Both the position numbers and the translations under genes were made by a program. A model generated the notes under the pieces. That model searched no databases. It had not been told where the DNA came from and was given only the letters and a program-made list of their open reading frames with translations. Source: Mercurialis annua (lineage: Eukaryota; Streptophyta; Magnoliopsida; Malpighiales; Euphorbiaceae). From it: a stretch of 64,000 bases of DNA. The DNA lies in the NCBI RefSeq assembly GCF_937616625.2, contig NC_065571.1, positions 12,340,501 to 12,404,500 on the forward strand. Reading direction: 5' to 3'. This document shows positions 21,871 through 33,197 of this stretch, piece by piece; the first letter of the stretch is position 1; each line of letters begins with the position of its first letter.

Positions 21871-23831
21871 AACATGTACAATAGCTCATCGCTCATATGT
21901 ATTGGTTATAATTTGTGCTTTAATTAATAGAGAATAAGTCGTTGTAACTTCTCATGTTAATAGAGAAGAAAACTTTATTATGGACCAATTGGCCTCCAGA
22001 AGCTCTGATGATCTTATTGGCTTATTGGTATGCCATCCATTCCTTGAATTGTACATGATTTGCATAAAGTTTCATTACTAGATTTATTCAGATGTAATTC
22101 TTTTTAGGCTTTGCCTCTTTTCTAGCACCAAAACAATGTAATCAACCAATTGAAAACCCGTCAGATAAACAACTTTTATGTTTTGACTAGATCCTGAATA
22201 TGTCTATGAAGACAAATAAATGACTAACAACTGCCAGACGCTCTAAACAGGTTTAAAAGAATTTTCAACCTTGTATGCATATCAATTATTGATCATGTAG
22301 AAGATGTTTATTATTTTGAATTTATGTTCATATCCAATTTTAACAAGATTAATTAGATAATCATATTAATTTAGGTAAAAACTAATCAAACACATAGAAA
22401 CAATAGAATTGCCATAAAATCTATAGTTAGTGATTGTATAGAGCAAGATGATAAATTATAAAATCAATCACTTTTAAACCTGTTTAAACTTTGTGCATGT
22501 ATTTGGAGTAAATCCATTTTTAAATAGTCTTTTGCACAAAATAAAAAAATTTACTTTAAATAAAAATTAATTGATCAGACATTACATAAAATTTGACAAT
22601 TGTAGGTACACATTCTATTCATACAACTCAGTAAAAAAAATTTTTTGCTAAAGTATAACTTATCAAATAAAGTTTTTCATTAACATATTGAAAGTCACAT
22701 ACATATTACTCTTAACTACAAAAGTCAAGTGCTATCAAACCAATGGAACCATTTCAACACTCGGATTAAAGAGAATTAGATCATCTTCTATTGTTATGAC
22801 AATATTGTCTCTAATCGCATAATCTCTACCGCATGCAGTTCTAATTTTATCGTCGCAATCTCTAAATTATCTCTATTTATTACATATATTATCTTTAATA
22901 TTTAAGTTGACATCAACATCAACAATAATACAAAACATATTTATATTTAGTAAACATATCTCAAGATGATAACTTTAATTGCTGCGGAGATCCAGCTTGC
23001 TGTCACCGCAAAAATCAACATTTCCACCTTTTAAAATGAAGAAAAACTTATTTACAAATTATATTAGATCAAATCTAATCTAACTAAAACACTAGATTTT
23101 GCTAGGGAAGTTACATCCTTAATTAAAGGAAAGTCAAACATTTAACTTTTCGGGAAGTAAAGTGCGTAAAGTGAACCAAGCAAAAAAATTTGCTACTTCC
23201 CGAAAAGTACAACTTCCGTAGTCTATTTACCCCCAACCCAGTAAGACCTAAATTAAAAATAAAAGGAATCTAATCATGAATCTCGCTAACTTAACACAAC
23301 GATGAGTAAAGTTCTGTTGGACGGGGAGCTCCAATCTCCTACTTCCGATTTGATCGACGATCCGCTCGATCCGTTAAAATAGTATTTTACAATCATCATT
23401 TTCAAAGATATCTAGAGAGTTAGATTTAAAAACTTCCCGACTTTTTAAATCTATAAGAACTTAAATTTAAACCTCAAACAAACAATAAAGATTTTTGATA
23501 GATCTAAAAAAATTAAACCATAAGAGACGCCGAAGACCTTACAAGTTTTATTTAATTTTATAAAAAAGACCAAATTAAAAATAGACTTTCCAACGAAGAT
23601 TTATTAAACCAAAAATTAAAGACTATAAAAATAATAATGTGGGTAGAGAGAAAATATTTTTCGGTTAAACTGGAAAAATCACCTTCGTCCACTTTTAAAA
23701 GGATGAAGATAGTTTTTTTTTTGAAAAGGAGAGCAAAGTTTCAGAAAGAGGGAGTTTCATTTACAGTATGACAAACATTTATTGAATATCTTTTTAAATT
23801 CTTAGTGCCTTCTAAATTTTTTAATAAAAAG
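21871..23831. other. AT-rich spacer with a hairpin at 23145-23208
   Basis: No gene was recognised. At 23145-23159 and 23194-23208 ACTTTTCGGGAAGTA and its exact complement form a 15-bp stem with a 34-bp loop. The nearby tttacccccaaccca (23225-23239, inverted) also occurs as ggttgggggtaaata at 60646, so this is probably an old MITE end. Confidence 0.5.
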
Positions 23832-23833
23832 TA

Positions 23834-24085
23834 CTCCTTATGTTTTATTCTAATTGACCAATTTTTTTATTTTGAGTGTCCCATTCTATTTAAAAATTTC
23901 TATTTATAAAATATTTTTTACACTATTTTTCTTATTTTACTCTCATCAATTAATGCATTTTAAAAGCATTTTTAAAAAAAGTGGTGAAATATTTAATATA
24001 ATATAAGAATATAAAAATAAAATTATTAAAAAAATTTAAATAATGTATATTAAAAATGTTCTCAATTAGAATAGGAGAAAGGAAA
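23834..24085. mobile_element. Short TA-flanked MITE, Stowaway-like
   Basis: The left end ctccttatgttttattctaa, followed by ttgacca, pairs with the right end ttctcaattagaataggaga, followed by aaggaaa. TA flanks both ends. It is about 252 bp, AT-rich, with no coding capacity. Confidence 0.6.
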
Positions 24086-24240
24086 TACATTTCTTTAAAA
24101 ATCGCTCATTGTTGTCACCTCAGTCACTTCAATCATAACACATATTAAATTTTTATCTTCATTACTTGGACTAGCCAACCCCAAACAATTTGGAGCTAAC
24201 AGATGGATCATGGCATATCTATCTGTCACAATAATTTTAA

Positions 24241-24370
24241 TTCGTGTAGGATTAGAGTAGTAAAAGAAAAATTAAGAAGTGAGGCATTAAGTCCCAGGGG
24301 GCGTGGGTTCGAGCCCTCTCATGGACAAAAGAAGATGAAGAGTATTGAAGATATTGAAAAAAAAATTGGA
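24241..24370 (+). repeat. Possible tRNA-derived SINE
   Basis: GGTTCGAGCCC at 24306-24316 is a good RNA polymerase III B box, in a tRNA-like setting (ggcgtgggttcgagccctc). A run of A follows at 24357-24366. I do not see a convincing A box upstream, so this could be a chance match. The Arg-rich frame at 24203-24493 covers it and is not a credible protein. Confidence 0.35.
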
Positions 24371-24499
24371 GGAGAAGGCTCGAAGCGTCAGAAGCAGCGG
24401 CTGCGGCATCGCCCGCCATGTTTGGCGAGTTCGGAAAAGCGATGTACTCAACGTAAACGGTGTAGATGGCGTGAATGGCGTTTAAATTTGTAAATAGTA

Positions 24500-25369
24500 G
24501 TATATCTATAGTTTGTGTTGTAATAGTGTAGTCTCTATATTTGCTAAAAAAAAGTTTGACCTTTATTGAAACGAAATCATGTGTTTCAGAAAAAATTGGA
24601 AAATTTCAAAGATTTGAACTTTTAAAAAAAAAATAAAAAAAAATTAAGCATTTTAAATTGATACCAAACGACTCTTACAAAAGTACACAATAATAGTATT
24701 TTTTTCTATTTTAAATAAGTATGTAGAAACTAACTGCTCATCAATTCGCACTTAAATATCTTTTTTATATGAAATTATAATTAAAAAATCAGACATCGTA
24801 TCCGACCATCTCTACTAATTATTAACACTTTCTTAGTAAATACATCACTTTCTTTACTATTTATATCAAAATAGGAAAAAAAAACAAATTCGTGTAAAAA
24901 AAACAAGATCAAAATACCAACAATTTTTTTAGAAATCTCAACCGATTTTATTTGCCGAGATATATGATTTTAAAGATGGGAGAAACATTGGCTTTCAGCC
25001 TTAAGGATTTCATCTTTTTGTCCTAATGTTTGTACTCTTTTATGTTTATTTGAGCCTGCTTTAATAGATTAATTCTGTTTTGAGAGATTTGTTTTTTAAA
25101 GCGTATTTTGATGGTTTCGGTTTGTGATGTTCGAGCCGATTTTTTGTTTGATCAAGACCTCTGGTATTTATTAGATCTTTAACTATAAATTTTTTGACAA
25201 ATTAAACTTGTGATTCAATTATTGAAAATATAAGATCTTAAAAATGAAAGTAGCTAGCAAGCGCTTGTAAATGCTCAACACCCTAATTTTTTGCACAAAA
25301 AAGTTATTTTTATGTTTATTGTTTCTTTCGTTTTGATTCAAGTTGATCAATAGTTCTGTTTAATTTATT

Positions 25370-25423
<54 letters not shown>

Positions 25424-25930
25424 AATAATACTTTTTTTTTTCTGAAAAAGGAATACCTATCAAATTTGACATCAGGCATTTATGCTATAAATTACAAGAA
25501 ACTTTCGTATTCTAACATAAACAATTCGTTAAGCAAGGACACATCAAAACCAATTGCCATGTTACAAGTACTATTCCGATTTCCATATTTTAGTTACAAG
25601 CACATGTTCATGCATCAAAACCAACATTTTAGGCATTTTTTTTCTTTTATTTCTGCCCATCATTGTCCCTTAGCTGTTATATTATAACACACAATTTTTT
25701 TTATTATTATTATTATTGACAAATATAACACAATTATTGATTTTAGATCTTTTACTTGGACAATGGTTCAAACCAAATTTCCTAATTCATCAAATCCTTC
25801 CATATATAGTAAACAAAATCTTTGTGTGTGAAAATTACATATCCTATTATAGTTTTGAGACCAAATTATACAATTATCACAATTTAATCTAATCCCCTAA
25901 GCTTTTTTTTTTTTTTGCATTTTGGTCCAA
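24500..25930. other. AT-rich spacer with a TA microsatellite
   Basis: No gene or repeat family is recognised. A TA run spans about 25373-25418. This lies downstream of the NAC gene, and its right edge may include the NAC 3' UTR, whose end is not visible. Confidence 0.5.
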
Positions 25931-26115
25931 ATATTATAAGCCTCCCAGTTCAAAAAATATTATGAAGTCCAAATTTTTTCATTTTTTTCCTCTTTTTGGA
26001 ATCAAACCAAAAAGTTAGCCCCAAAGAATGCTTATATTTACAGAAATGCACTTCCCATATCTTTGCCCCTACAGTAAAAAAAGAATTAGAGATGGCCCTC
26101 CTAAACTTCTGCTTT

Positions 26116-27333
26116 TCATTGTCTAAACCCGAACCCGTTAATCGATTGGGTCGGGTATCTAAATCCATACGGGTCAAGCGAGTTGGAGAAATTCTGAGTC
26201 AACATGCTCGAGTTCTGCTGCGAAAACCCCGAGTTATCAACTCGGTGAGTTCTAACTCCGCTTTGAACTTCTTCTTCCATCTTAGTATCGACGTGTCCGA
26301 GTTGTTGCTGAAATGAAGGGACATAAAGATCACTGATGTTATGACCATAATTCATCATTCCTTGCGTTTGAGACTGAGTTTGCTGCTGAGTGAGATCGGG
26401 CATCGAGTTTAACCCGGCAAGAGTCGCCCAGTCAAAATTACCCGAACCCAGATTATTGAGATTGATTTTTTCATCGGGTTGCATTGTTTTTGCATTAGGA
26501 AACGCAAAGAAACGTTCGTCAATCTCTGGTAACGAATCCAAAACATCGTCAAGATGCGAAGACGAAGACGAAGATGAATTGTTATTGCTATATTCTTTAC
26601 TACTTGTAACACTTGGCATCGGTTTTTGCCCACCCGAATTCTTCTTGTATATCCGGCATAAGACCCATTCATCAAGCTGAAAAAACAAAAAAAACATTAA
26701 TAAAATTAATTCGGACCAATAAATTATAGCTCAAATGGTATAAACGTTTAACAGCAATGATTAAATTTGGTTCCGAATACTTACTTTTGAACTGCCCATT
26801 TTACGAGTAGAATCTAAAAGGCGATATTCATGCATGATCCAATTAGTTTTAGTTCCTTTCGGAGGTTTGCCGATGTAAAAAACCAGAGCTTTTTTTATAC
26901 CAACTTTACGACCATCAGTAACGATGACTTTATCGGTTCCGGTCGCCTTCCAGTAACCCGAACCCGCAACTCTATTGGGTCTTGACCCGTTTGGGTATTT
27001 TCTATCTCTTGGACTAAAAAAATACCACTCTTTCTCACCAAATATTGCTTTACCTGTAATTATATAGACACAAAACCAATCAATATTCATAAACTAAATT
27101 AAAAATTGCAAGAAATAAAATTCAGTTAATTCGGGTTATAAATAAGGATACTTACTTGGTAAAACCCATGGATCAAACTTGTACAAATCAATTTCACCAA
27201 TGATTTCCAATGAAAATTGATGACCAGCAACTTTCCTGCACAAATATTGCACTAAAAGCTCTTCATCCGTCGGGTAGAATCTAAAACCCGGTGGTAAGCT
27301 CAATTGGGTTAACGGGTCCATCTGAACACCCAT
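26116..27333 (-). CDS. NAC072: NAC transcription factor, RD26/NAC072-like (SNAC group)
   Basis: Three exons: 27333-27156, 27053-26785 and 26676-26116, with GT...AG introns, giving about 335 residues. The NAC domain begins at residue 13 ([19 protein letters not shown]). It continues with [64 protein letters not shown] and [11 protein letters not shown], so subdomains A-E are complete. The C-terminal part has a Ser/Asn run, [10 protein letters not shown] and a C-terminus PYGFRYPTQ...GFGFRQ like ANAC019/055/072. Family knowledge: these are nuclear activators in abscisic acid, jasmonate, drought and senescence responses. The exon boundaries sit where NAC genes usually have them (after DPWVLPS and before the DEWVLCR stretch). 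ANAC019, ANAC055 and ANAC072 cannot be told apart with certainty. Confidence 0.95.
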
Positions 27334-27860
27334 TTTTCAAAATTCTTTTCTGTTTATTCACTTGTTTGGCTAGAGAGAAAATTCAACGAGAAAATTGAGC
27401 TAAAATATTTTCAATTTTCTTTTTTTTTTCTAAGATATTACCGTGTGGACATACTTATATAGGAGGCAGCAGCCGAGAGATAAGTACGGTCGTCCTTGTC
27501 TTACTGTTGGATCAATGGACCCACATAAAGGCTTATCACCGTTAAAATACTGCCACGTGCCTCAATCAAGCGGCCCAACCTTATCCAAGAGGCATGCAGT
27601 GTAACAAAGGGATTGAGAGTGTTGCGCTTGGGTGCATGAACCGTCAAGAAAGGCCATAATGAGTCATCGGTCTTTGAAGGACACGTGTTGGTTATGGAAG
27701 GATATTCTAGAACTGTTTGAAAAGGTTGTACCGAAAATTGTATGATACCATGCTCTGAAAAGGAAAAATCTAAAGAGACAAGAAATATGGTTTAATTAGT
27801 AAATTCGCATTTTTCACGTTGTGACACGTGGATTGTTATGTTGGTCCAGTAAAGTTAGGC
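27334..27860 (-). promoter_or_regulatory. NAC gene promoter with TATA box and three CACGTG boxes
   Basis: On the minus strand CTATATAAG lies at 27454-27462, about 120 bp before the ATG. CACGTG occurs at 27554-27559, 27682-27687 and 27825-27830; ACACGTG and CCACGTG contexts match abscisic-acid response elements. This agrees with stress regulation known for the NAC072 clade. Transcription start and factor binding are inferred. Confidence 0.7.
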
Positions 27861-28055
27861 TTGGACTTCTTTTTTATTTTAAAAAGAGTGGAAAGTGAAT
27901 GGAGAAAGTAATGGTGGCTTGAATTTTGACACGTTGATTTATATTTTGCTTGTTAGGAAGAGTATGGACGCGCGTGTACAATTACGGTTTATGTCGATCA
28001 AAATCCTCTAATATTTTTATAATTAAATGTTCTGATAAAACAACATCTTTAAACC

Positions 28056-28727
28056 CAATGTTTTAAAACCCGGACCGTTGACAGACCCGTTATAGACACC
28101 AATTTAAGGTTCAACCGGTTCAACCGGTTAAATTACAGGTTGAACCGTTTTGATAATAAATACATAAAAAAAATATATATGATAAAGCATTTAAGAAATA
28201 AATGGGCAAGAGGAGTTTATTCTGGACTCTTGATGGGTATGTGGGCTTTATTACCAATATCCAACATTGGCCCTTTTAACTTCATGCAATCATATCTATT
28301 AGGGTTTTGTGTTTTACTTCACAATTCATAAGGCTGCAGCTAAATTTTACAAAAGATTTCTTTGGCTATCAATAATGGAAAACTTTGAATGATATAGATC
28401 TTTATATCATTGATCTTCTATTCCAATTACATGACCCTCTGGTTGTGCGTCATCACTAATTCTAAAGCCATGATTCTATTTTCTTCTATCATTATGTTTT
28501 TTTCTTTTGATTTTTGTTAACTGACAGTTTTCTTCCATTTGAAAGGCTAGGAAACCGGTTTTGAAGGTCTAACCGGTTTTCCGGTTTGCCGGATTTTAAC
28601 GGGTATTTCCGGTTCAAAGAGGTTGAACCGGAAATCCGGGTTTTAATAGCTTATCAGACCGGACTGGCCTCCGGTTCCCGGTCAAACCGGTTGAACCGGC
28701 CGGTCCGGTCCGGGTTTGAAATCATTG
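28056..28727. mobile_element. hAT-type MITE with CCGG-rich ends, copy 2
   Basis: It starts caatgttttaaaacccggac and ends gtccgggtttgaaatcattg, with a perfect 8-bp target duplication TTTAAACC (28048-28055, 28728-28735). At 672 bp it is longer than copy 1 and carries a non-CCGG interior of about 400 bp between the CCGG-rich arms. No transposase frame is present. Confidence 0.9.
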
Positions 28728-28984
28728 TTTAAACCTTTTATATTCAAAATAGAATCTATTCAAATTGGATCGGACTTTTGTAAAAGTATAGCTCTGGTCT
28801 CAAATTTTAAACGGCTACATATATGAATACCGTTCGAATTTGTTACCTCATTTAATATAGGAGAGCAGGAAAGCGTTTTACCAATTCACATGCGCCTTGA
28901 ACATGAACGGAACCAACCCTTTAATTGAGATAATAACCATCCCGTAAATTTAATTTTTTTGTAAATTATTCCTTCAAATTTCAT

Positions 28985-29742
28985 CTGAGGCGGATACACT
29001 CGAAAGAGGATAGGGTCCATGAACCTTACCTTTTTTGAAAAAATTATATATTACTTGTCATATAAATCCAATGTTTTTTGAATAAAACAAATTATTATGA
29101 GTGTTTTAAATAAAAATAGTGTATTAGCTAACAAAAATACTATTTATTAATTTATCCATTAAAAATCTAAATATATATTTTATAAAGTATAAAAAATTAT
29201 ATATTAAAAACCTGGACATATATTTTATTAATTAAAAATAAAAATAATTTAATGTGAATTAAATTCTAACTGATAAAAATAAAAAATTTAATATAATGTA
29301 CATAATGTTTAATATATGATTTTACTAAATTTAAACCTAAATTTTAATTTATATATATAATATATATATTTTAAAAAGTTAATTACACATTTATTCATCT
29401 ATTTTATTTATCAATTGCTATTATATATTATAAGTGTGTATTTATTTCATTCTCGTTAAAAATAATTGACTTAATAACATACATGTATATTTAATAGTGT
29501 GATAATAATGTAGTTATTTAATGTTTTTAAAATAAAAAGTCATCAAAATAATAATAATACATTTATTTTATTATTTGAATATTATATCATTATATGACTT
29601 AAATTTTTAAAAAAATTATAGCATAAATTTGTCGAGAGTTATTAAAATAAATATATACAATTACAAAATAAATTTAAATTTTTAATATATTTATATGGTC
29701 TTGATATGGACCCCACCATGTAAAATGTCTTAATCCGCCGCT
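28985..29742. mobile_element. Degenerate non-autonomous hAT-like element
   Basis: The left end ctgaggcggata and the right end taatccgccgct resemble CAGNGGCGGAT hAT termini. The flanks aaatttcat (28976-28984) and aaattccat (29743-29751) differ in one base, like an aged 8-9-bp duplication. Inner ends agggtccatgaacc and tatggaccccacc are also partly inverted. The interior is AT-rich and non-coding. Confidence 0.55.
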
Positions 29743-29778
29743 AAATTCCATTTTAAAAAAATATGATTACTTAATTTT

Positions 29779-29884
29779 ATTTTGTATACCATTAGCCTCC
29801 TCAAATTATATTTTGCACAAATTAACCGCCCCATGATAGGATTTTGTATACCATTAGCCTCCTCAAATTATATTTTGCACAAAT
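29779..29884. repeat. Direct repeat of 44 bp, period 62
   Basis: attttgtataccattagcct and the bases after it occur at 29779-29822 and identically at 29841-29884. The 18-bp gap contains taaccgccccatgatagg. Confidence 0.85.
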
Positions 29885-29962
29885 CAAAATCCTCTATTAA
29901 CTACACAGTAGTTTCCTCTTCAAAAATATAAAGCCAAACGCTTGGTCTTTATATTTTTTAAA

Positions 29963-30356
29963 GGATTAATTACTTAAAAAAACCCCACCTTATAATATTT
30001 TTTCGTTTATACCATGACCTAGGAAAAAGTTCATTTGTACCCTTTTTTTGATTTTTTTTGTTTTCAACTCTACCCTAAAGCACTAAATTGAACTTTTTAT
30101 ATCTAGAAAAAGCTTAAAATAATCCTTTCTTTTTTTAACTTATTTGTATTTTTTCAAATAGAAAAAAGATGATATAACCCTTCTATTTAATTATTTTTAA
30201 TATTTTTATCCTTTAATTAATTAAATTATCAAAAAATAAAATTTTGGAGTACAGTTGAAAACGAAAAATCAAAAAAAGGGTACAAATGAACTTTTTCCTA
30301 GGTCAGGGTATAAACGAAAAATTGTTTCAAGGTGGGGTTTTTTAAGTAGTTAGGCC
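29963..30356. mobile_element. MULE-type MITE with long inverted repeats
   Basis: The left arm begins ggattaattacttaaaaaaa and carries cctaggaaaaagttcatttg at about 30020-30039; the right arm has the complement of both. The arms span roughly 115 bp each. A perfect 9-bp target duplication TTTTTTAAA flanks it (29954-29962, 30357-30365), as made by Mutator-like transposases. Length 394 bp; no protein. Confidence 0.85.
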
Positions 30357-30365
30357 TTTTTTAAA

Positions 30366-31623
30366 AAGTGAAGACTACAAAAAGATCTTCATAGTTTCTC
30401 CAAGTATATATGACTTAAAATTAATTTTAGGTATAAATAAACCCTACTTGTTTCAAAATTGAACACCCTTCCGTCCATTACTATTATAAAAAAATTATTA
30501 ACAGTTAAAGTATCTCTCATGACCTTATAGAAAAAAGATTCAAAAAATAGTTTTAATATTTAAAATATTTATAGATTTTATATTTATAAATTTTTACCAT
30601 TTTTTCACCCTCTTTTTTCTTTAAATAAGAATAACTAAATATTATTTAAAACGAAGAAAACAAACTTCTGGCAAGCAGAATTTTTTCATCACTAATTATT
30701 GGTGTTTATTTATGTTTTCCGCTTTTCTCAGCGAGCATAATTTTTTTCTTCTACTTTTCTACTTCTCCTCCTTCCATGCCGCCACCTTCACCCACCTCCT
30801 TCCACCTTCAGCTGCCGCCGTCCCTACCCGTAACTCACCGCTAGAGTGTCACTCTTTCGTTTGAAATGAGCTCAAGCGACGAGCTTCGTCTCAGACAATA
30901 CAATGAAGCTCTTCCTCTCTAGCAACGATTGCAAGTAGGGGTGGTTGCCGGAATTGCTTTTTCTCCTCGGGATGACTCTTCCACTCTACCCTTATCTTTT
31001 CTCCTCACACTTTCTTTTCTCGGCCTTTTCCCTGGAGATTTACTTGGTAGTAGTTGTACTGGTGGCCAGAATTTGCTTGAGAAAAGAGAGTGGAGCTTGA
31101 GTTTTTCTATTTTTGACTAAGTTTGAGAGAAAGAATATGAAGTGGGTGGCCTTTTATGATAAAAATTGAATACAAGGAGTGAAAGGCTAAGATCTTGTTA
31201 TGTCAATGATCCATATGATTTGTGTTTGTTTGGGAATAATCTAGATTAGTGCCACCTCATTAATCCAAGTTACTGTGTTTATGTGGTCCAAAAATTGAAG
31301 CTCCTTATGTGTTTTAAGTGGATGTCTCGATCGAGACATGTGTGTCACGATCGAGACATCCATCCTGGAATTGTCTCGGTATATTTTGTTAACTCATGTC
31401 ACGATCGTGACATGCACAAATCTGGCAATGCCCAAATCGTTTCATTCACATTGAAAACAACCACAATCCCAACATTAAATCGAACAAAAATATGAAAAGC
31501 AAACACATAAAATGCTAAAAACTAAACAATAAAACTAAAACAAAGATAAAAAGAAATTGAACCTCTCGGGATTGCCTCCCGTGAGTGCTTTTTTTAGGTC
31601 GATAGCTCGACGCTTAGCGTAAG
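30366..31623. other. Probable retrotransposon remnant with CGATCG palindromes
   Basis: No intact frame. 30740-31130 is pyrimidine-rich and GC-richer than its surroundings but matches no domain I know. At 31323-31414 three palindromes centred on CGATCG occur. The tail 31560-31620 (cctctcgggattgcctcccg, then a gtgagtgc stretch) resembles a motif of non-coding parts of plant gypsy elements; this match is from memory. Confidence 0.4.
31323..31414. repeat. Three CGATCG-centred palindromes
   Basis: TGTCTCGATCGAGACA (31323-31338) is a perfect 16-bp palindrome. TGTCACGATCGAGACA (31343-31358) has one mismatched pair. CATGTCACGATCGTGACATG (31395-31414) is a perfect 20-bp palindrome. Confidence 0.9.
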
Positions 31624-32637
31624 ATTGTTGTCACGACCCAAAATATTGAGCCGCAACCGGCACTAGGGAACGGGAGTGGTAACTCCGGAACCCGTAGCAA
31701 GCCTCAATTCACTATTAATTTTTCGCAAATAATAAACAAATAACATAAAGCAACAGAAGCAAGTATACATAACATGTATACACAAACATTTACACTAACT
31801 GTTCAAAAACCTCGCGGGCTGTAGTTACCGTACCCTGTACGAACTAGCCTCGCGGTACTATATACATCAGTTAGTGTATCCAACATATCACCGGCATCTG
31901 GTGCCGTGCACAACATATAAAACACGTAGCCTACAAAAACATTTAAACAGGATAGCAAGTAATATGTACAATCAAAATGTACTGCTGTCTAGGCTACGAC
32001 TCTGTCACACGGGACCACTACTGCAGCATTCACAGAAGTCAGATACTATACATACACAGCTGACTTCTGGACTCCAAAATTGGCCTCTAACTAGGTCCAC
32101 ATACTAAGTACCTGAAAGACATCAAAGGTGAGGGGTCAGTATTTGGGAAAATACTGAGTGAGTTTGCATTTACTAACGGTATTAATATAAAAACATAGCA
32201 TCGCATCTCAAGAAAACGACAATATAAAACATATAAACAGGTATTTGATCCGTACGAAACTAATATCATAGCATGCGACACATCTCTTGAATAATCATAT
32301 ATCGTTCAACCCAATCATAAATCTCAAGTTGTGAGTCCAACTCACTGGTGGATCCAATCCACTTGATACGGGTACTTCAGGTTACACCGTAACCGAGTGC
32401 TCCCTCGTATCGAAATCATATACCCAATCTTGAATTTCATAATCATATCATGCCATACATATCAAATCATTTCTCAAATGCAAACACACTAGACTGACTC
32501 AATACTGGTGATCACACAGCCTATTGACACCTAATAAGTAGCTAGTTTCTTCGGATCGCATACTAGTTCTCGTATATATACTTGATAAAAATATCTATTA
32601 TTTACTCAAACCATATATCATGCGATGCGATAAACAG

Positions 32638-32642
<5 letters not shown>

Positions 32643-32709
<67 letters not shown>
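32643..32709. repeat. TA microsatellite inside solo LTR C
   Basis: An uninterrupted TA run of about 67 bp at a site where the other two copies have only short AT stretches. Confidence 0.95.
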
Positions 32710-32713
<4 letters not shown>

Positions 32714-33114
32714 CTTTAATACATAATACACGAAAGTAAAATACAACTCACAGTGACCGCAATCCAATCAATAATGTGGTCGATGAAATGATATGCCCTC
32801 GCTATCCCACGTCTACTAACCTCTCTGCTAGCTGACACGTCTGATAAATAATTAACGTTTAATGATTAGACATGAATCTCGTATTCCTATACGTATAATA
32901 CTTTTTAAGTTTTAGGGTTTAGTTTCATTCCGATGAAGTTTCAAGGAGTTTTCAGGACAATGCGCAGGTGCTGCCTGCACACTGACACTGTTTAGTAAAA
33001 CGACGATCTCTCACAATTGAACCGTTGGATCAAGATGAAATTTGATAAAGGCGTTCCTAAGAGACGAATCTATAAACTGACCGTTGGAATTTTGAATCTG
33101 ACAAGTTTTGGGTA

Positions 33115-33197
33115 GTGTGCGAATGCACACAATGAGTGTGCGAACGCACACCCTAAAATTCAAGGAGTGCGCACACTCAATGTGTGCGAACGCACAC
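33115..33197. repeat. Palindromic word tract in solo LTR C (GTGTGCG-AA-CGCACAC)
   Basis: Units: GTGTGCGAATGCACAC (33115), GTGTGCGAACGCACAC (33136), GAGTGCGCACACTC (33165) and GTGTGCGAACGCACAC (33182). Confidence 0.88.

Noticed and set aside
24203..24493. 96-codon Arg-rich frame
   Set aside because: No domain, no homologue recognised, and it contains a polymerase III B box and an A run typical of a SINE-like insertion.
26390..26680. Plus-strand frame of 96 codons
   Set aside because: It is antisense to exon 3 of the NAC gene.
32641..32710. TA array considered as an origin or matrix-attachment signal
   Set aside because: A plain microsatellite expansion inside a solo LTR explains it.
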